Assembly: GCA_003427395.1 (NCBI GenBank)
Contig: BFEA01000073.1
Location: forward strand, 1,857,001-1,902,246
Source: Chara braunii
Taxonomy: Eukaryota; Streptophyta; Charophyceae; Charales; Characeae
Reading direction: 5' to 3'
Length of the DNA stretch: 45,246 nt
Both the position numbers and the translations under genes were made by a program. The notes below the pieces were generated by a model. That model searched no databases. It saw only the letters and a list, made by a program, of their open reading frames with translations, and was not told the DNA's origin. Position 1 is the first letter of the stretch, and each line of letters starts with the position of its first letter. Positions 10,355 to 20,831 of the stretch are shown here, piece by piece.

Positions 10355-10939
10355 ACCCTCAGTGTCGTGAACCACACTCCCGTGCCCCACTGGCGTCACA
10401 GGGGTTTCTTGAGCCAAGTTGGACGACCCCTCATGGGCTGGCAGTAGCCGGAAAACATATTCTCGCGGAAGAACCGGACGGTTTCTCGGCCCCTTCAGCG
10501 CAAGATCGAGATATTCCACTGGCGGTGGAAGACGCCTGCTTTTGCCATCGTAAAGCCCTTTGAAGTGATGGCAAAGTAGCATGTTCGAGCCGTACCCCAC
10601 GAAACTCTTGATCGGCACTATCACACCCTTAACACCTTTGTAAGGCAGGCTGCAGTGGTCGTAAAAAATGTTAGTGTGCAGCTTGAGCAAGCCTCCAGAC
10701 TGTTTCTTGAACAAAACGATGGTACCGAGAGGATGAACGCCGGCTGCTCCCTCAGCGTTTGGAAGGCAAGCAGGTCGCATGAAAACAGCTGGGCGAACAA
10801 AGCTCTCCTAAACAACGAAGTCCAAAAACCGTTGTGCATCCCCAGTATGGAAATACAAAGGAGTAGATTGCTGAAGAGGTCGTCCCTCCCCGGAGGCAGA
10901 CGACTCAACGCTTGTCGATGTGCTCTTCGCGGATGCCAT
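10355..10939 (-). pseudogene. N-terminal domain of the giant frame
   Basis: The ATG at 10937-10939 opens a frame that meets TAG at 10808 and TAG at 10352. The protein reads as a Ser-rich start, then YFHTGDAQRFLDFVV, and after the first stop VHPLGTIVLFKKQ, LLKLHTNIFYDHCSLPYKG and VGYGSNMLLCHHFKGLYDG. It looks like a compact alpha/beta domain; I do not recognise it. The frame is also open upstream to about 11005, so the ATG is the likely start but not proven. Confidence 0.5.
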
Positions 10940-11019
10940 TTCACTCCCGACCCGAGACCAATACGCCCGAGCCTGTACTAAACCGGATGACCAGGAGAAA
11001 GCCACAAGGTTTTCCTAAG

Positions 11020-11800
11020 AGTACAACTGCAATGTGCAAACTAACTCGGAGCTGTGGGAACGAAGACAATACTAGTGTGGCGAAGTGAATTGGGAGGAAA
11101 GATAACAACTCCTTGGATAGAGTGCGAAACAACTCGCAATACTGGAGATGAAGAAAGATGCGGCTTATCGTGGTGAAAGTGCGAACGAACTCGGAGTTGT
11201 GAAAATGTAAACCTCTACAACACATACCGTATGGTCACCGACAAGTGCGAACTAACTCACAATTATGGAGAAAAAACAACAATTCCAACTCGTAGTTCCG
11301 GAAACGAGGAACTCGCGTGCCGCCAGAAAGACTTGGTTTATCTTGAAGAAAGTGCGAACTAACTCGGAGTTGTCGAAATGAAGACCTGAAACACCTTTAA
11401 CACGCGTGTCGAAAAAGTGTGAACTGACTCGGAGTTCTGGATACGAAGGGCAACAACTCGCAGTTCTCGAAATGAAGAGCCTACATTCAGGAAAGACCCT
11501 AATTTCAGGAAAGAGGCGCCTTATCTTCTGCAAATGAAGAGCCTGCTTTCAGGAAAGAGGCGTCTAATCCAAAATTTTGGAAACGAAGACCTAAAACATA
11601 TCCCGCTTGGTGTCGACAAAGTGCGAACTAACTCGGAGTTCTGGATACGAAGGACGACAGCTCCTACAACACTATGGGTCGCAAAGTGCGAACCAACTCG
11701 GCCTTATAGAAGCGGCACAGACGACTGCCTGTACAAATATATATACATATATATATTTGACAAAAAACTGCGAACTAATTCGACCTTATAGAGAGAGAGA
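11020..11800. repeat. Degenerate array of the dispersed palindrome (minisatellite)
   Basis: About ten copies of a motif close to AAGTGCGAACTAACTCGGAG occur at irregular 50-100 base spacing (about 11032, 11120, 11178, 11247, 11348, 11415, 11620, 11684 and 11768), often followed by TTCTGGATACGAAG. It lies just upstream of the start of the giant minus-strand gene. No coding frame is supported. An upstream control region is possible but unproven. Confidence 0.75.
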
Positions 11801-11970
11801 GAGAGAGTCGAGTACCAGTATATATCTATACGTGTGTATATATATATATATATATATATCTCAAGTCGACGACCTCACAAGGGACACGTGAACGGAAATC
11901 GGGAATTGATTCGTCGTTCAACAAGGGCACTGGCGAGAGTGTATATGTATATATACGTATATACAAACAA
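11735..11970. repeat. AT-rich and (GA)n microsatellites
   Basis: TATATACATATATATA near 11738-11757, (GA)n at 11790-11807, (TA)n at about 11836-11860 and TATATGTATATATACG near 11940. Non-coding. Confidence 0.9.
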
Positions 11971-11989
11971 TATCCAAGCAGCTTTGTAG

Positions 11990-12670
11990 CGTGCAGGTTC
12001 AGCTTTGGCGAAAGGAAATCGAGCTACGAAACGCGGATCGGCTATGGCGGACGGAGGTGGAGGGTGGAGAAAATATCATATCAGAACGCGGGTGGTGCCG
12101 ATAGCGCTACTTGACCTGTGGAGCTGCGAAACAACAAAACCGGGAATTGATTTGGCTTCAACATGCGGCGCAGACAGGGCATCTGGGAATCTGTTCGGAC
12201 ATTGGACACAGTTGGGACAACTGAAATAGCATTTAGCCTTCGTGCAGCATTCTGTGAACGACGAACGTCGGACGGATATGGACGTACGACGAGCGAACCC
12301 GCTATGGCCGAGGGAAATCGAGTTACGAAAAGCGAACCGGCTGTGGCGAATGGAAGTCGTGCTACGAAGACCGAACCCGCTATGGCGGAAGGACGTGGTG
12401 GGTGAAGACAAGATATCAACACGCGAGCGGTAGCGATAGCGCGACTTGACCTGTGGAGCTGGCAGACAACAAAAGGGATAGAACGAGGGTGGCAACGCCT
12501 TTTATACTTTTCCGCCAGAGGAACTCTCCAGCAGCAGGCCTCGCGTCGGGACCAAGGAGGGTGCGGAGAGGGCGTTTCGATTCGGCGGTTGTTCGCATAT
12601 CGCACGTCAGGGCCAATAGGATGTCAGGGCCTATAAGACGCCAGGGCCTATAAAACGGTAAGGACAATTG
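11990..12670. repeat. Tandem and direct repeats, non-coding
   Basis: A segment of about 100 bases at 12040-12140 (with GCGATAGCGCGACTTGACCTGTGGAGCTG-type sequence) is repeated at 12380-12475. Between them, units of about 38 bases carrying CTATGGC and CGAACCCGCT recur. At 12604-12658 a unit like GTCAGGGCCTATAAGA repeats three times; its last copy contains TATAAAA, which could serve as a TATA box but is explained by the repeat. No gene is supported. Confidence 0.65.
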
Positions 12671-13070
12671 GGACTCGAAAGGTCAGAGGTACCGTAAAAT
12701 GTTGCTCGTCGATCTACTAAATTCAACGGCACAGATCAACGAAGCCACTGGCATGTTAGAGCCCCCAAATTCTCCGCCAACTCCGGCGTGCATTGATATG
12801 ACCTTTCCAGAAAGTAAGGGACAGTCTGGGTCATTTTCGCTGTCATAGTCTCGGTTGTCGATCGTCACAATCTGACGTACAAAGTGGAGGTTCTTTACCC
12901 CCCCGAGGTCAGGTGCAGTAATCGCACCGCAACCGTTCGTTGCTCGCCGACGCCAGGCGCGACGGTTCGTTGCGCGCCGAGGCACAATTCCGAACGCTCC
13001 TGAAACCCGAGCGTGACGGTTCATTGCGCGCCAAGGTCAGCACTGGAAACCGATAAAATATGGTGTGGCA
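12671..13070. other. Non-coding stretch with 30-60 base GC-rich repeats
   Basis: From 12930 to 13035 the phrase GACGGTTCGTTGCGCGCC recurs in three variants. The rest has no recognisable feature. Confidence 0.5.
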
Positions 13071-13071
13071 G

Positions 13072-14476
13072 ACATTATGACATTTTGCAAATGTCAACGG
13101 CGCTCGATAGCGAACGTCCGCAATCCCTCCATTTTGAACCAATGCTGCGCTAGCGAACGGAATCGCATCCATTCCCGCGCTCGCCATCGCCACAGCCGTG
13201 GCATCGCTGCGCACAACTATATCCTCCATTGCAGCGCTGGCAATCGCTATCGCTATTGCCTCCATCGCAACACTCGCCATCGCTATCGGCATCATCGCAG
13301 CGCTGGCCATCGTTCTCCATTCTGTTGTCGCGGCATCTCTCTCCATCGCTATCCCTGCCATCGCAGCGCTGGCCATTGTTATCGCTGCCATCGCAGAGCT
13401 GGGCCATATCCTGCGCCATCTCTCTCCATCGCTGCGCCATCTTTCTCCATCACAGACTCTCTCCATCTCTGCGCGATCTCTCTCCGCCACTCCTGCGCGA
13501 TCTCTCTCCATCGCTGCGTCATCTCTCTCCATCACTCTTGCGTGATCTCTCGCCATTGCTGTGCCATCTTTTTCCACCACGTACTCTCTTTATCTCTGCG
13601 CGATCTCTCTCCGTCACTCTTGCGCGATCTCTCTCCATCGCTGCGCCATCTGTCCCCATCGCTCTTGCGTGATCTCGCTATCCCTTCCATCGCAGCGCTG
13701 GCCATCGCAGAGCTGGGCCATACCTTGCGCTATCTCTCTCCATCGTTGTGCCATCTTTCTCCATCACGAACTCTCTCCATCTCTGCACGATCTCTCTCGG
13801 TCACTCCTGCGCGATCTCTCTCCATCATTGCGTCATCTCTCTCCATCGCTCTTGCGTGATCTCTCTCCATCGCTACGCCATCTTTCTCCATCATGGACTC
13901 TCTCCATCTCTGCGTGATCTCTCTCCGTCACTCTTGCTCAATCTCTCTCCATCGCTCCGCTCTTGCGTGATCTTGCTGGACCCTCTGCGTGTTCCATATC
14001 CATCTCCATCGCAGACTCTCTCCATCGCCGCGCCATCTCTCTCCATAGCACCTGCCCGATCTCGTCTCCATCGCTGTGGGATTTCTCATCGCTGTGAATT
14101 CCCACTCCATCGTTGCGTGATCACTCTCCATCGCCATTGTATTATCGCTGCAGTCCACCGTCGGTGCAGTCGCCCATCATTGTGGAATCGCACGAAACAA
14201 GCGTTAGGTATGCGTAATGAAGGATTAACACGACGGATCTCTCAATCGACTCGCCATCACTGCACCAGATCTCTCCGTCGCTGCACCAGACTCGCCATCG
14301 CTGACCATCGTTCACCGCATGTCAATAGCAATACCAGATCTTTGCATATGTGCGTCATCGCTAACCATCGTTGCGCCTGTTCTCTCGATTGACACGCCAT
14401 CTTTCTCCATCGGTGCGCCATCTCTCTCCATCGGTGCGCCATCTCTCTCCATCGGTGCGCCATCTCTCTCGATTGT
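13072..14476. repeat. CATCTCTCTC/GCCATCGC minisatellite, 1.4-kb unit, copy 1
   Basis: The block begins with GACATTTTGCAAATGTCAACGG and consists mainly of a degenerate ~20-30 base minisatellite (CCATCTCTCTCCATCGCTGCG and variants). It recurs as a second copy starting at about 14477, at over 90 percent identity by eye. Long open frames on both strands (Ser/His-rich forward; RWRE/GERWRSD-rich reverse) follow from the repeat, and none has gene-like composition. Strand asymmetry is strong: pyrimidines on plus, purines on minus. Confidence 0.9.
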
Positions 14477-15860
14477 GACATTTTGCAAATGTCAACGGCG
14501 TTGGATAGCGAACGTCCGCAATCACTCCATTTTGAACCAACGCTGCGCTAACGAACGGAATCGCATCCATTCCCGCGCTCGCCATCGCCACAGCCGTCGC
14601 ATCGCTGCGCACAGCTATATCCTCCATCGCAGCGCTGGCAACCGCTATCGCTATCGCCTCCATCGCAGCACTCGCCATCGCTATCGGCATCATCGCTGCG
14701 CTGGCCATCGTTATCCATTCTGTTGTCGCGGCATCTCTCTCCATCGCTATCCCTGCCATCGCAGCGCTGACCATCGTTATCGCTGCCATCGCAGAGCTGG
14801 GCCATATCCTGCGCCATCTCTCTCCATCGCTGCGCCATCTTTCTCCATCACGGACTCTCTCCATCTCTGCGCGATCTCTCTCCGCCACTCCTGCATGATC
14901 TCTCTCCATCGCTGCGTCATCTCTCTCCATTGCTCTTGCGTGATTTCTCGCCATTGCTTCGCCATCTTTTTCCACCACGGACTTTCTCTATCTCTGCGCA
15001 ATCTCTCTCCGTCACTCTTGCGCGATCTCTCTCCATCGCTGCGCCATCTGTCCCCATCGCTCTTGCGTGATCTCGCTATCCCTTCCATCGCAGAGATGGG
15101 CCATATCTTACGCCATCTCTCTCCATCGCTGTGCCATCTCTCTCCATCGCTGCGCCATCTTTCTCCATCACGAACTCTCTCCATCTCTGCGCGATCTCTC
15201 TCGGTCACTCCTGCGCGATCTCTCTCCATCTTTGTGTCATCTCTCTCCATCGCTCTTGCGTGATCTCTCTCCATCGCTACGCCATCTTTCTCCATCGCGG
15301 ACTCTCTCCATCTCTGCGTGATCTCTCTCCGTCACTCTTGCTCGATCTCTCTCCATCGCTTCGCCGTCTGTCTCCATCACTCTTGCGTGATCTCGCTGGA
15401 CCCTCTGCGTGTTCCCTATCCATCTCCATCGCAGACTCTCTCCATCGCTGCGCCATCTCTCTCCATAGCACCTGCCCGATCTCGTCTCCATCGCTGCGGT
15501 ATTTCTCATCGCTGTGAATTCCCACTCCATCGTTGCATGATCACTCTCCATCGCCATTGTATTATCGTTGCAGTCCACCGTCGGTGCAGTCGCCCATCAT
15601 TGTGGAATCGCACGAAACAAGTGTTAGGTATGCGTAATGAAGGATTAACACGACGGATCTCTCAATCGGCTCGCCATCACTGCACCAGATCTCTCCGTCG
15701 TTGCACCAGACTCGCCATTGCTGACCATCGTTCACCGCATGTCAATAGCAATACCAGATCTCTGCATATGTGCGCCATCGCTAACCATCGTTGCGCCTGT
15801 TCTCTCGATTGACGCGCCATCTTTCTCCATCGGTGCGCCATCTCTCTCCATCGGTGCGTG
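14477..15860. repeat. CATCTCTCTC/GCCATCGC minisatellite, 1.4-kb unit, copy 2
   Basis: Direct second copy of 13072-14476. A non-minisatellite segment with CATTGTATTATCG and GAATCGCACGAAACAAG occurs once per copy (about 14137 and 15553), which proves a large-unit duplication in addition to the short repeat. Confidence 0.9.
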
Positions 15861-16090
15861 ATCTCTCTCCATCGTTTCGCGATCTCTCTCCGTCGTCGTG
15901 CCATCTTTGTGCATCTATCTCCATCATTGCGCCACCTTTCTCCATTTGTCTTCATCTGTCTCCATCTCTTCGCCATGGCTGACCAATCGACCTATGGTAT
16001 TGTCGTTGCAGTCCGTCATCGGTGTGGCCGCCCATCATAGTCGAATCGCACGAAATAAGCTCAATGCATTTAACACGATGTATTAAGCTA
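15861..16090. repeat. Partial third copy of the 1.4-kb unit
   Basis: The end of the array has more CATCTCTCTC repeats and then TATTGTCGTTGCAGTCC and GAATCGCACGAAATAAG (about 15998-16060), a diverged copy of the unit's unique segment. Confidence 0.7.
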
Positions 16091-16260
16091 ATTTTGAACT
16101 AATCCCTGATGCATTATATCTAAATAAACATAACTTTAACGATTCCGGAACGACACACTGACATGGCAGTCGGATATGCATGGAGTTGCTTATAAACTAC
16201 ACAATTATCAGATATGCTTCCAGTTGTGAGATTCGCGAACTGGGAAACTAATTTCTTATT
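16091..16260. other. No feature seen
   Basis: AT-rich spacer between two satellite blocks; nothing recognisable. Confidence 0.5.
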
Positions 16261-16261
16261 A

Positions 16262-17300
16262 TACGGTGAATAAGTCCGAATAAACTCGCACTTGCACTCT
16301 AAGTCTCGAAACAGAAAATTCTCATTTCAAGTGCGAATTTATTCGGTCTTCAACTAACCAGGCCCCTGAACTGTACAGTGGAAATGCTCATTTCAAGTGT
16401 GAATCTTTTCGCTCTTGAACCAACCACCAACGTAATTTCTTACTGTATGACGAATAAATTTGAATCTACTCGCACTTGCATTCAATGTCCGAGTCTATTT
16501 GCCGCTGAACCAACCAGGAATCTATTTCCAATTGTACACGACATAAGTCCGAGTCAACTCGCACTTGTGATTTCCCCTAAATGCGACGCACTTTTGTACG
16601 TGCGAATTTGCTCGATTTTGAACCAACCAGGAATCTTATGTCTTATTGTATGGTGAATGTCCGGATCAACTCGCACTTGTACTCTCGCCTAAATGATCTC
16701 AATGCTACGCATTCAATGTGCGAGTTTATTTGGTGTTGAACCAACCACGTATCTATTTCCAGCTGTATCGTGCATAAGTTCGAGTCAACTCGCACTTGTG
16801 CTCTGGCCTAAATACGACAAACCATCCGCACTCTATGTGCACTCTATGTGCGAGTCTATTCGGTCATAAATTTTAGTGTATGGTGAATCGGTGTCTCGAA
16901 TGACGCGCACTTGTACTGTCGCCTGAATGCAAGTACGCCCCTTATTTTATGTGCTAGTCGATTCGTTGGTGAACCTACCACGGACCTGTTTCGTATAGCA
17001 TAGTCAATAAGTTTGAATCAACTCGCACTTGTATTCTTGCATAAACAGGACCTCCTCCGCCAGGAGTGACAATCAACTTGCACCGGAGAGAAAGTGCGAG
17101 TTCACCCAGACTAATCCAAATCGCTTGCATGTTAAACTAACAATACGGAACAGCAGTCCTTTAACTCGCAGTCTCGCACACGAGAACGAGTGGGAGAGGA
17201 GTTGGACTTGTGAGACCACTTGACCCTTAAATCGGGGTCTGGAAGCGTCACAACGTCCCTGGTTAATTAAAGAGCGAATAAACTCGCACATATATAGATT
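16262..17300. repeat. ~115-base tandem array carrying the dispersed palindrome
   Basis: Units start at about 16448, 16537, 16653, 16766, 16890 and 17005, with diverged units outside these. Each has a forward half (GTGCGAGTTTATTTGG type), a GAACCAACCA phrase, and a reverse half (GAGTCAACTCGCACTTG). Spacing is about 89-124 bases. Units are diverged, so the array is old. It looks like satellite DNA. No protein is encoded. Confidence 0.8.
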
Positions 17301-17607
17301 ACACGAGCCCAAGAAGAAGAAATGGATTCAAATACTGTTGTGTTATTGTTTTGTGATAGATATTAGAAATGCAAGTTTGCTCCCTCTTGTTTATTTCCCT
17401 GACTTCGTTTTACGTTGACATGATTTTTTTTTTGTACAGTTTTCGTGTGAGTCGTCTCTTCAAATGGGTGTCCAAACCGTCCCCTATGTCACGCCACCGC
17501 CACAGTCACGACAACCCGGAGAAGACAATGTGTGAGAACGTAGTTCTTGTGACAGCAGCCGGGAAGCTCCCTATGAACGGCCTCGTGATTTGAAAAGGGA
17601 GTTCTCT
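17301..17607. other. Leader region before the transposase gene
   Basis: Contains a T-rich run near 17420. No coding frame is supported before the ATG at 17608. A promoter would be expected here if the gene is plus-strand, but no clear element is seen. Confidence 0.4.
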
Positions 17608-18087
17608 ATGTTGACCCCAACAAATTGTTCGGGCTCCTCTACGACGTTCAGTCGGTGTCGTATTGTTCGCTTTACCAACATTCCCGACGGTCAGCGCATA
17701 TCTACAGCGCTAATCCCCGATAGTGAGGGTGATCGGGATATGCAGACGATTCCCGGTGGATTGATGTTTGTGGACACAGATTTCTATGCTGTGTCCGAAA
17801 CGACTGGATCAGATGTCGTGGGGACAACCGGTCGGCTGTGTGAAAGCATTGAAGTTACCCAACCCCTAGCATTTGACTATAGTCGCTCGTTGGTGGATAC
17901 AGACTTCTGTGGTACGCCCGATAAAAACGGGTCTGGTCGGGAACAGTCCGATACGTCCTATAGAAACGGGTCTAACCGGGAACAGGCAGCGGAACGTCCG
18001 TGTGAAAGTGCCGATGCAGGTAAGACAATTGCAAGTGAGTCCAGACAAATAGACTGTCGATGTCAGTGTGTTGTTCCGATGTTGTAG
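17608..18087 (+). pseudogene. N-terminal leader of the transposase gene, with VDTD repeats
   Basis: Open in frame from the ATG at 17608. It carries degenerate repeats of a FVDTDFYAVSE-type motif at about 17768 and 17896; a third, at about 18187, lies in the frame of the next segment. The end overlaps the next segment in another frame. A GTAAG at about 18020 (after GATGCAG) could be a splice donor, and a 62-base direct duplication (GACAATTGCA...GTGAGTCCAGA at about 18025 and 18087) covers the joint. The leader is hydrophilic and Ser/Thr-rich; function unknown. Confidence 0.45.
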
Positions 18088-20734
18088 ACAATTGCATGTG
18101 AGTCCAGAAAATAGTCGGTCGCAGGTCCATGTACGTGCTCTATTGATGCCAGCCACGGGTGCGATGGAAAATTGGCAGATTGGTTTTGTAGACACGGATT
18201 CCTGCAGTTTGTCTGAGTCCTCCCGGTCTGATTTGTTGAGGATGGCTCCCATGGGCAGATCTGATTTCATGGATGTAGCGCAGCGGTCCCCGTCTACGAC
18301 TCGTCCTGGAACTCCCGAAGCGGTTCGTCATGTTTTGTCTCATCCCCTACCTGGAGAAAGGAGAAGATATAATCGAAAAAATAGGCCGATTAGAAAGTCA
18401 GAACATTCGAAGAGGGCCAAATGTCGATTGAATGAAACTAACATTGCGCTCGTCCCAGCGCACAAATGTTGTAAGAATAAGTGTCTTCGGGTCTTAACCA
18501 TTCACGATATCAAACCAGTGCGCGAAGCTTATTATGAAATGTCCCTCGAAAAGAGGGTCAAGTGGTGGATGCAAACCCTGGACAATTTCACTGTCCTCGA
18601 CGGTGGTCTGGAAAGAGTCCAACCAGTGGAGTGCAAGGGTCGTGTGTGCATCGCCGGTTGGTGTAAAATAATTGGGATATGTCGAAACACATACCGTCGT
18701 TATAGCAAGTGCAAGTCGGACGGGGTAGTCCATGGCCGGCATGGTCGATGGGGATTGCTGAACCTGAGACCGGAGTATGTGACCATGCTGGCTCGTGTGA
18801 CAAGGTTCGTGGAAGAAGATGGAGATGCTATGCCTAATGACATGATTGTGAGGGGGACCTCAGAGAGACCTAAAGTCAGGCTCCCTGCTTATTTTACGAA
18901 GCTCCTTGTCTACGAGTCCATAAAGGCGGACTTGCAAGTAGCGGGTCAGAACGTCGTTTCGGAGCAAGTCTTCTACTACATATGGAGGACGTACCTGTGG
19001 CATGTCGACCTTGCCAAATCCAACTCGTTCACAAAGTGTGGCGAGTGCGTCCGCCTTTGACAAGCCAGAGATAACGCCCTTCGCCTTCGTGACCGTAAGG
19101 ATTTCGATGAAAAGCACCGTAAACACCAACTGGATCAGGTCGCTCACCGTGCGGATTACGTTGACTAGAAACTTCGTTCCATTTTGAACCCTGCGGAATA
19201 CCTCTGTCTTACAGTGGATGGAATGGATCAGAAAAAGACAACCATTCCTCATATCGGCATGTATAATTACTCTAAGGATCATTGACACAGCATGATGATG
19301 AAAACGAACCTCACCACAGTTGTAGCCTACGACAGGAAACCGTCGATTTATGTTTACACGTATTTACCTTTCTATGCGCACGGTTCCGATGGCACCATGA
19401 TGTGCGTTATGTGGCCTCTATGTGAGTTGCAGGCGTCGGGACAGAAATGACCACGCCACCTCCGAATCCAGGCAGACAACTGCTGAAGGGAAAACAAAAA
19501 CCAATACCTTATGTGCTTGGCCTCACTTCTCGTGAAATTTGGGATTTTCGAAGATGGCCAAGTGGGGTTCATGCTCGTTGGCCTCACACATACCGACATA
19601 GACGCGACGTTTAGTGTTTTCTCTCAAAAGTTGAAGGACAACGATGCTTACACCATGAAGCAGTTGTTCTCGCTTATCGAGTCGTCACACAAGATACCGC
19701 CGAAGTGCACTGAGCTCGATCACATTGTCGATTGGCGCAGGGTAGTGGATCGATACGTCGACAAAAGCATCGTCGGCATGTCGAAACCACATCTCTTCAA
19801 ATTCTTCATGCGGGACGGTAGTCCCGTCATGGTGTACAAAAAGTACTGCACCGACGCGGAATGGAAGCCGGAAGGCAGACCATTTCACTAGTTCCCAGTT
19901 CTGGATGAAGAGTATGCAGTTCCTGCCTCCCCTCCACAACCATGTGTTATTCCCCGTGTCGTTAAAGAGGATTTTCGGATGGCCCGTGACAGTGTCCAAA
20001 AAATCCAATACGTCCTCGAACAGCACAGACACATGTCGCAGACTTATAGGAAGGAGGAAGTCAAAAAGTGGGAGGATGCTTTGACCTACTGGAAAACCAT
20101 TTTCGTCGAGGCGGACGATATGATGTAAGAGGAAAAGAAGAAGGAGACGGAAAAAGGTGAGGAAGAGGATGTCGGACGAGCCCGAGATCTACCCTCACAC
20201 CTTCTGGCCACAACCAGTCGAAACTGTGGCCGAACCTCAAGAAATCGACCCTCCTTCGCCAGAGGCTTCGCTTATATATGTAGGACCGAGGGCGGGCCGT
20301 CCAAAAGTGGACTTCGACCCCCGGCGCCATATAAACAAAGGTGATTTTGTGATTGTCAGGCCACCCGATGCGGAAGTGTCTCAAGGTGTCCCATTCTGGG
20401 TAGGTAGGGCACAGTCTGAGGTTGTTGACGACCGTTCCTCTCCAAATTTTGGTTGTTTATGTATACAGTGGTGGGTGCCTACAGGTTACTCGTCACCGAT
20501 CTTCGCGAAAGGTACTGCGACGCTTGGACGAAGAGGTGGAAACTTTCCACTTCAGACGAGGAACAATGGCAACGTGTCGAGACCGTGGCTTATTCCTGGA
20601 GAAGACCCTTCCGCAAAGGAACCGTTGAAAGCAAATTCATGACAGACCTTACAATATCGACATCCGTCTGCGAGAAAGCACTTGTTGCCCTTGGGGACGG
20701 CTGTCTTTTTGGTCCGTCCGACGTGCCCGTTTAG
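18068..20734 (+). pseudogene. DDE-type transposase of the QADN / THxDID class (DUF7869-like), decayed
   Basis: One frame runs from 18068 to 20128, broken only by TGA 19058, TAG 19166, TGA 19283, TGA 19448, TGA 19484 and TAG 19889; a late frameshift follows (about 20130-20480). N-terminal half: CCKNKC near residue 134, a DIKPVREAYYEMS helix, VCIAGWC, and VHGRHGRWG. Then RLPAYFTKLLVYE, FYYIWRTYL and TKCGEC, a spaced-Cys region. Catalytic core: YLCLTVDGMDQ (Asp at 19217), RIQADNC (Asp at 19475), VGLTHTDIDATFSVFS (about 19580). The C-terminal part reads GDFVIVRPP, PFWVGR and IQWW. This layout matches a widespread eukaryotic transposase-like family that I associate with DUF7869. The core looks complete, but no active protein is possible without readthrough. 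Termini of the element were not found. Confidence 0.75.
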
Positions 20735-20831
20735 TTAAATGCGAACTGATTCGGATTTGTTAGCTATGAACTCCGCAAAGATAATGACGAGACGTTAACT
20801 GCAAACTAATTTCGATTTCTTGTTCTGCAGG
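20735..20831 (+). promoter_or_regulatory. Probable intron end / leader of family A copy 1, with two palindrome copies
   Basis: Two copies of the dispersed palindrome (about 20735 and 20795) lie just before a T-rich tract and CTGCAG at 20825-20830, a good 3' splice site placed directly before the ATG at 20832. The same arrangement (TGCAG then AATG) precedes copies 2 and 3 of the family. An upstream non-coding exon is therefore likely. Confidence 0.45.

Larger units (their letters stand above)
4607..10939 (-). pseudogene. Single-frame giant gene: ParB-like, methylase-like and Ulp1 protease segments, broken by stops
   Basis: Reading the minus strand from the ATG at 10937-10939, one frame stays coding-like to the TAA at 4607-4609 (about 2,110 codons). 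It is interrupted by TAG 10808, TAG 10352, TGA 9197, TAG 9170, TAG 7244, TAG 6893, TGA 6356 and TAG 5687 (lowest plus-strand coordinate of each). On both sides of each stop the same frame continues. A duplicated linker at about 5400-5930 shifts frame and returns. Every listed stop is one transition from CAG or CGA. In N-to-C order: unknown N-terminal domain, basic linker, ParB/Srx-like segment, unknown helical region, methylase-like segment, unknown conserved block, Gly-Ser-Lys repeats, Ulp1 protease. No introns are needed. Seen: frame continuity and motifs. Inferred: a mobile-element polyprotein or multidomain protein. Readthrough or gene splitting cannot be ruled out without transcripts. Confidence 0.7.

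Noticed and set aside
12604-12658. TATAAAA as a promoter
   Set aside because: It is the third unit of a short tandem repeat, with no coding frame downstream on that strand.
13065-15976. Long His/Ser-rich (plus) and RWRE/GERWRSD-rich (minus) open frames
   Set aside because: Low complexity, open in several frames at once, and fully explained by the CATCTCTCTC minisatellite.
16262-17300. CRISPR-like array
   Set aside because: The units are about 115 bases and diverged, and repeats and spacers are not distinguishable. It is eukaryotic satellite-like DNA.
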